Below are positions 62,134 through 64,000 of a DNA stretch of 64,000 bases, piece after piece. Made by a program: the position numbers and the translations under genes. Source of the stretch: Cryobacterium sp. SO1. GTDB taxonomy: Bacteria > Actinomycetota > Actinomycetes > Actinomycetales > Microbacteriaceae. Positions within the stretch are counted from its first letter, which is position 1. Each line of letters opens with the position of its first letter. Location of the stretch: assembly GCF_004210215.2 (NCBI RefSeq), contig NZ_CP067394.1, forward strand, positions 2,170,001 through 2,234,000, given 5' to 3'. Below the pieces are notes generated by a model, which did not search any database, was not told where the DNA came from, and saw nothing but the letters and a program-made list of their open reading frames with translations.

Positions 62134-62364
62134 CTATGGGCGAGCTCGGAAACTCAGGACTGACCGATTTCGGCCACTTTCCTCACTGTCCCAAGGGCCA
62201 CACGTAGATAGAGCTACGAGGGCGAGGCCTACCAATAGGAGCCAAACGTAGGCCCATGATGTCGTCAGCACCAACTGAATAATTCCGGTCATCACAGCGA
62301 AACTACCGACGCTGAAAAGCGCTCGCGTAACCATCCAGCTGAACAACCCGTGCTTAGGTCTCAT
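62134..62364 (-). CDS. small two-helix membrane protein
   Basis: A 76-residue protein with two membrane helices (FSVGSFAVMTGIIQLVL and WAYVWLLLVGLALVALSTC) and a polar tail. Divergent from the phosphotransferase gene. No family recognised. Confidence 0.55.
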   Translation of the reverse strand: MRPKHGLFSWMVTRALFSVGSFAVMTGIIQLVLTTSWAYVWLLLVGLALVALSTCGPWDSEESGRNRSVLSFRARP

Positions 62365-62466
62365 CTGCCCACTCTACGCAAACCGCACGCGAACCCAGCG
62401 AGCAAGGGTTGCATCGACCAAATGTGCCGCGTTGGGCGTTCCGCATTCAGCCCTTACGTTGGGGGG

Positions 62467-63213
62467 ATGGATGAAGAGGTTCTGGCCGGGGGAAACTCGA
62501 GCACGGTCGTGCGGGTAGGCGACACCGTTCACCGCCCCACCGGACCTTGGACTCCCGCGGTACATCAACTTATGAGCACACTCCGCGCGGCGGGCGTGAC
62601 GGAAGTGCCTGAGCCTCTTGGCCTGGACGACGAGGGCCGCGAAGTGCTCTCCTACCTTCCGGGAGTAGTCGGCAACTACCCAATGCCCAGCTGGATCTGG
62701 TCGCCCACGATCCTGCACGAGGCTGGCTCTTTGCTTCGACGGGTTCATGACGCCAGCGCGCCACTCGCGCACACGGCCGCCATATGGCAGCTGCCTGCGC
62801 ACGAGCCAATCGAGGTGGTGTGCCTGAATGACGTCGCACCGTACAACATGGTCTTCCAAGACGGGCACATCACCGGTCTCATCGACGTCGACATGGCCTC
62901 CCCCGGGCCTCGGATTTGGGACCTCGCCTACCTCGCATATCGGCTCGTCCCGCTCGGCGAGTACGCAGACCCTGACGCTCCGGACTGGGATGCTCGCCCC
63001 GGCCGGCTCGATGCGCTCATCCGCGCCTATGGCTATGGGTTCGACCAGGCTGCCGTTCTTCGGGCGGCAGCGGACCGCATGGAGGATCTTGCCGTTTTCA
63101 CGGATCAACGTGCGGCCGACACGGGTCGCAATGATTTCCTGGAGCATGCCGCCCAATACCGACGCGATCGCGACCGACTTGTCGAAATGATCGCACGCCC
63201 GTGGGCCTCGTGA
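62467..63213 (+). CDS. aminoglycoside-phosphotransferase-like kinase
   Basis: A 248-residue APH/choline-kinase-fold protein: HRPTGPWTPAVHQL, CLNDVAPYNMVFQDGHITGLIDVDMASPGPRIWDLAYLAY (catalytic Asp in NDVAPYN; DFG equivalent DVD). ATG 62467 lies after GGGGGG. It overlaps the following GNAT by GTGA, so both may modify one class of small molecule or antibiotic; substrate not known. Confidence 0.82.
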   Translation: MDEEVLAGGNSSTVVRVGDTVHRPTGPWTPAVHQLMSTLRAAGVTEVPEPLGLDDEGREVLSYLPGVVGNYPMPSWIWSPTILHEAGSLLRRVHDASAPLAHTAAIWQLPAHEPIEVVCLNDVAPYNMVFQDGHITGLIDVDMASPGPRIWDLAYLAYRLVPLGEYADPDAPDWDARPGRLDALIRAYGYGFDQAAVLRAAADRMEDLAVFTDQRAADTGRNDFLEHAAQYRRDRDRLVEMIARPWAS

Positions 63214-63806
63214 ACGCGGATATCCAGGTAGTCCAAGTCAACGATCCACGCCTGCAGCACCTGACCGAGGCGGGTTACGTCGTTGTCGGCGAATCATGGG
63301 GTGCCCGCCTTCGCCTGAGTGATCCACCCGACCTGACTGTGCTGAACGCGGCAGTCGTCGCGGCAACGGACCAAGGATTCCTGATCGAGGAACTCGGCGC
63401 CAGCTGGGCGCCTCAGGTCACGGCCCTTGAAGCCTTGAACCACGCCGACTACCCGTACACGCCAGCGACAGCAGCACCGCATCGCGACGAGTCCGACCTA
63501 CGCGAACTGTGGAGATCCGGATGCCGCCTATTCGGCGCAATCAACGACGGGCAACTCGTGGCCGTCAGCACCATACGGCTGACTACCGCGCGAGCAGAAA
63601 CCGAATTCACTTCCGTCCACCGCTCCTGCCGCCGCAGAGGGCTCGCCGTTGCTGTCAAGGCCGCATCGATCACGGCGTTGGCTAACGACGGCGTCAGGAT
63701 CTTCGGCACGGGTGGTGCTCAAATCAACACCGGCAGCATCCGCATGAATGAACATCTCGGCTATGCCATCGAAGAACGATGGCTCAGCCTCACGATGCCG
63801 AAATAG
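63210..63806 (+). CDS. GNAT N-acetyltransferase
   Basis: A 198-residue GNAT: FTSVHRSCRRRGLAVAVKAASITALA (acetyl-CoA-binding) and INTGSIRMNEHLGYAIEERW at the end. GTG 63210 overlaps the kinase stop; a GTG three codons earlier is an alternative. 63807-64000 after it holds no supported gene. Confidence 0.82.
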   Translation: MNADIQVVQVNDPRLQHLTEAGYVVVGESWGARLRLSDPPDLTVLNAAVVAATDQGFLIEELGASWAPQVTALEALNHADYPYTPATAAPHRDESDLRELWRSGCRLFGAINDGQLVAVSTIRLTTARAETEFTSVHRSCRRRGLAVAVKAASITALANDGVRIFGTGGAQINTGSIRMNEHLGYAIEERWLSLTMPK

Positions 63807-64000
63807 CCCAAGAACGCACGCCCGGAGAAGGTTCCCCTGAAACCGAATTGGCAAGCACGCTCTCCGAGGTGCAGGGAGGGCGAACGGCCGCCAGCGTGCG
63901 AGCCGCGCACGTCGATTTCGCCAGCACCTCCGCCTTGGCGAGGAAGGCAGGCCTATGAGCCGGTGGGCGTGTCTTCGTTCGAAACGAGCGCTTTGATGAC

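Overview
The window is high-GC DNA (codon third positions mostly G or C) with short intergenic gaps, GTG/TTG starts and actinobacterial families throughout: SCO6880-type and DUF6112 conjugation proteins, a deazaflavin/F420-type reductase, DUF4913 and DUF6431 proteins. The overall look suits an actinobacterium, most plausibly Microbacteriaceae (inference; there is no rRNA gene to place it).

Layout. (1) 1-7288 is ordinary chromosome: a cut LLM oxidoreductase, an ABC-F ATPase, a Cys/Met-metabolism PLP enzyme, YchJ-like, SOUL and PhnA/YjdM proteins, and a pspA operon ending in a strong terminator. (2) 7296-7335 is the 3' end of a tRNA gene without its 5' part, a likely attachment-site scar that opens an accessory island. 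(3) 7806-13801 is an IS21-type element whose istA is split by a three-recombinase RIT element; the nested element can be removed on paper to the base and restores istA in frame. The IS21 copy itself abuts an IS3-type orfA remnant. (4) 14484-19038 (minus) is the most interesting locus: an excisionase-like HTH protein, then one protein carrying an IF2-N domain, a PIN nuclease domain, a protein kinase and zinc ribbons, then a TerY-like vWA protein and a PP2C phosphatase. (5) 19230-24120 (minus) is the decayed 3' half of a type 2 BREX (Pgl) locus: truncated pglZ, frameshifted brxD, intact brxHI, and a DUF1643-like gene. (6) 24156-36197 (plus) is a conjugation module (two DUF6112 proteins, TrbL-like, SCO6880-like, VirB4-like ATPase, DprA, VirD4-like coupling protein, SSB, DUF4913). 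Two opposite-strand cargo genes, one with a HEPN-like RNxxxH motif, sit between the DUF6112 copies. No relaxase or integrase for it is visible.

(7) 36481-55374 is a mosaic of regulator/transporter and enzyme genes (MarR-DMT, ArsR-MFS, ArsR-reductase, LacI-MFS, isochorismatase, GNATs, NUDIX, kinase, SGNH, ASCH), with truncated or frameshifted fragments, three copies of a 71-bp dispersed repeat, and a second transposon (47668-50996; DUF6431 + DDE transposase + AAA ATPase). (8) 55760-61619 is a coherent operon: lipoprotein, ATPase, fused double permease, glycerophosphodiester phosphodiesterase and a LacI regulator behind a LacI-type operator. (9) 61640-63806 holds a lipoprotein remnant, a small membrane protein, and a phosphotransferase-GNAT pair.

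How they fit together: 7.3-36.2 kb reads as layered horizontal DNA in which a conjugative element met and truncated a BREX system, next to a kinase/phosphatase-controlled PIN nuclease system that could be an undescribed conflict or stress module. Several apparent frameshifts (brxD, peroxiredoxin, ABM monooxygenase, kinase tail) are either real decay or base-call indels; the sequence alone cannot decide.
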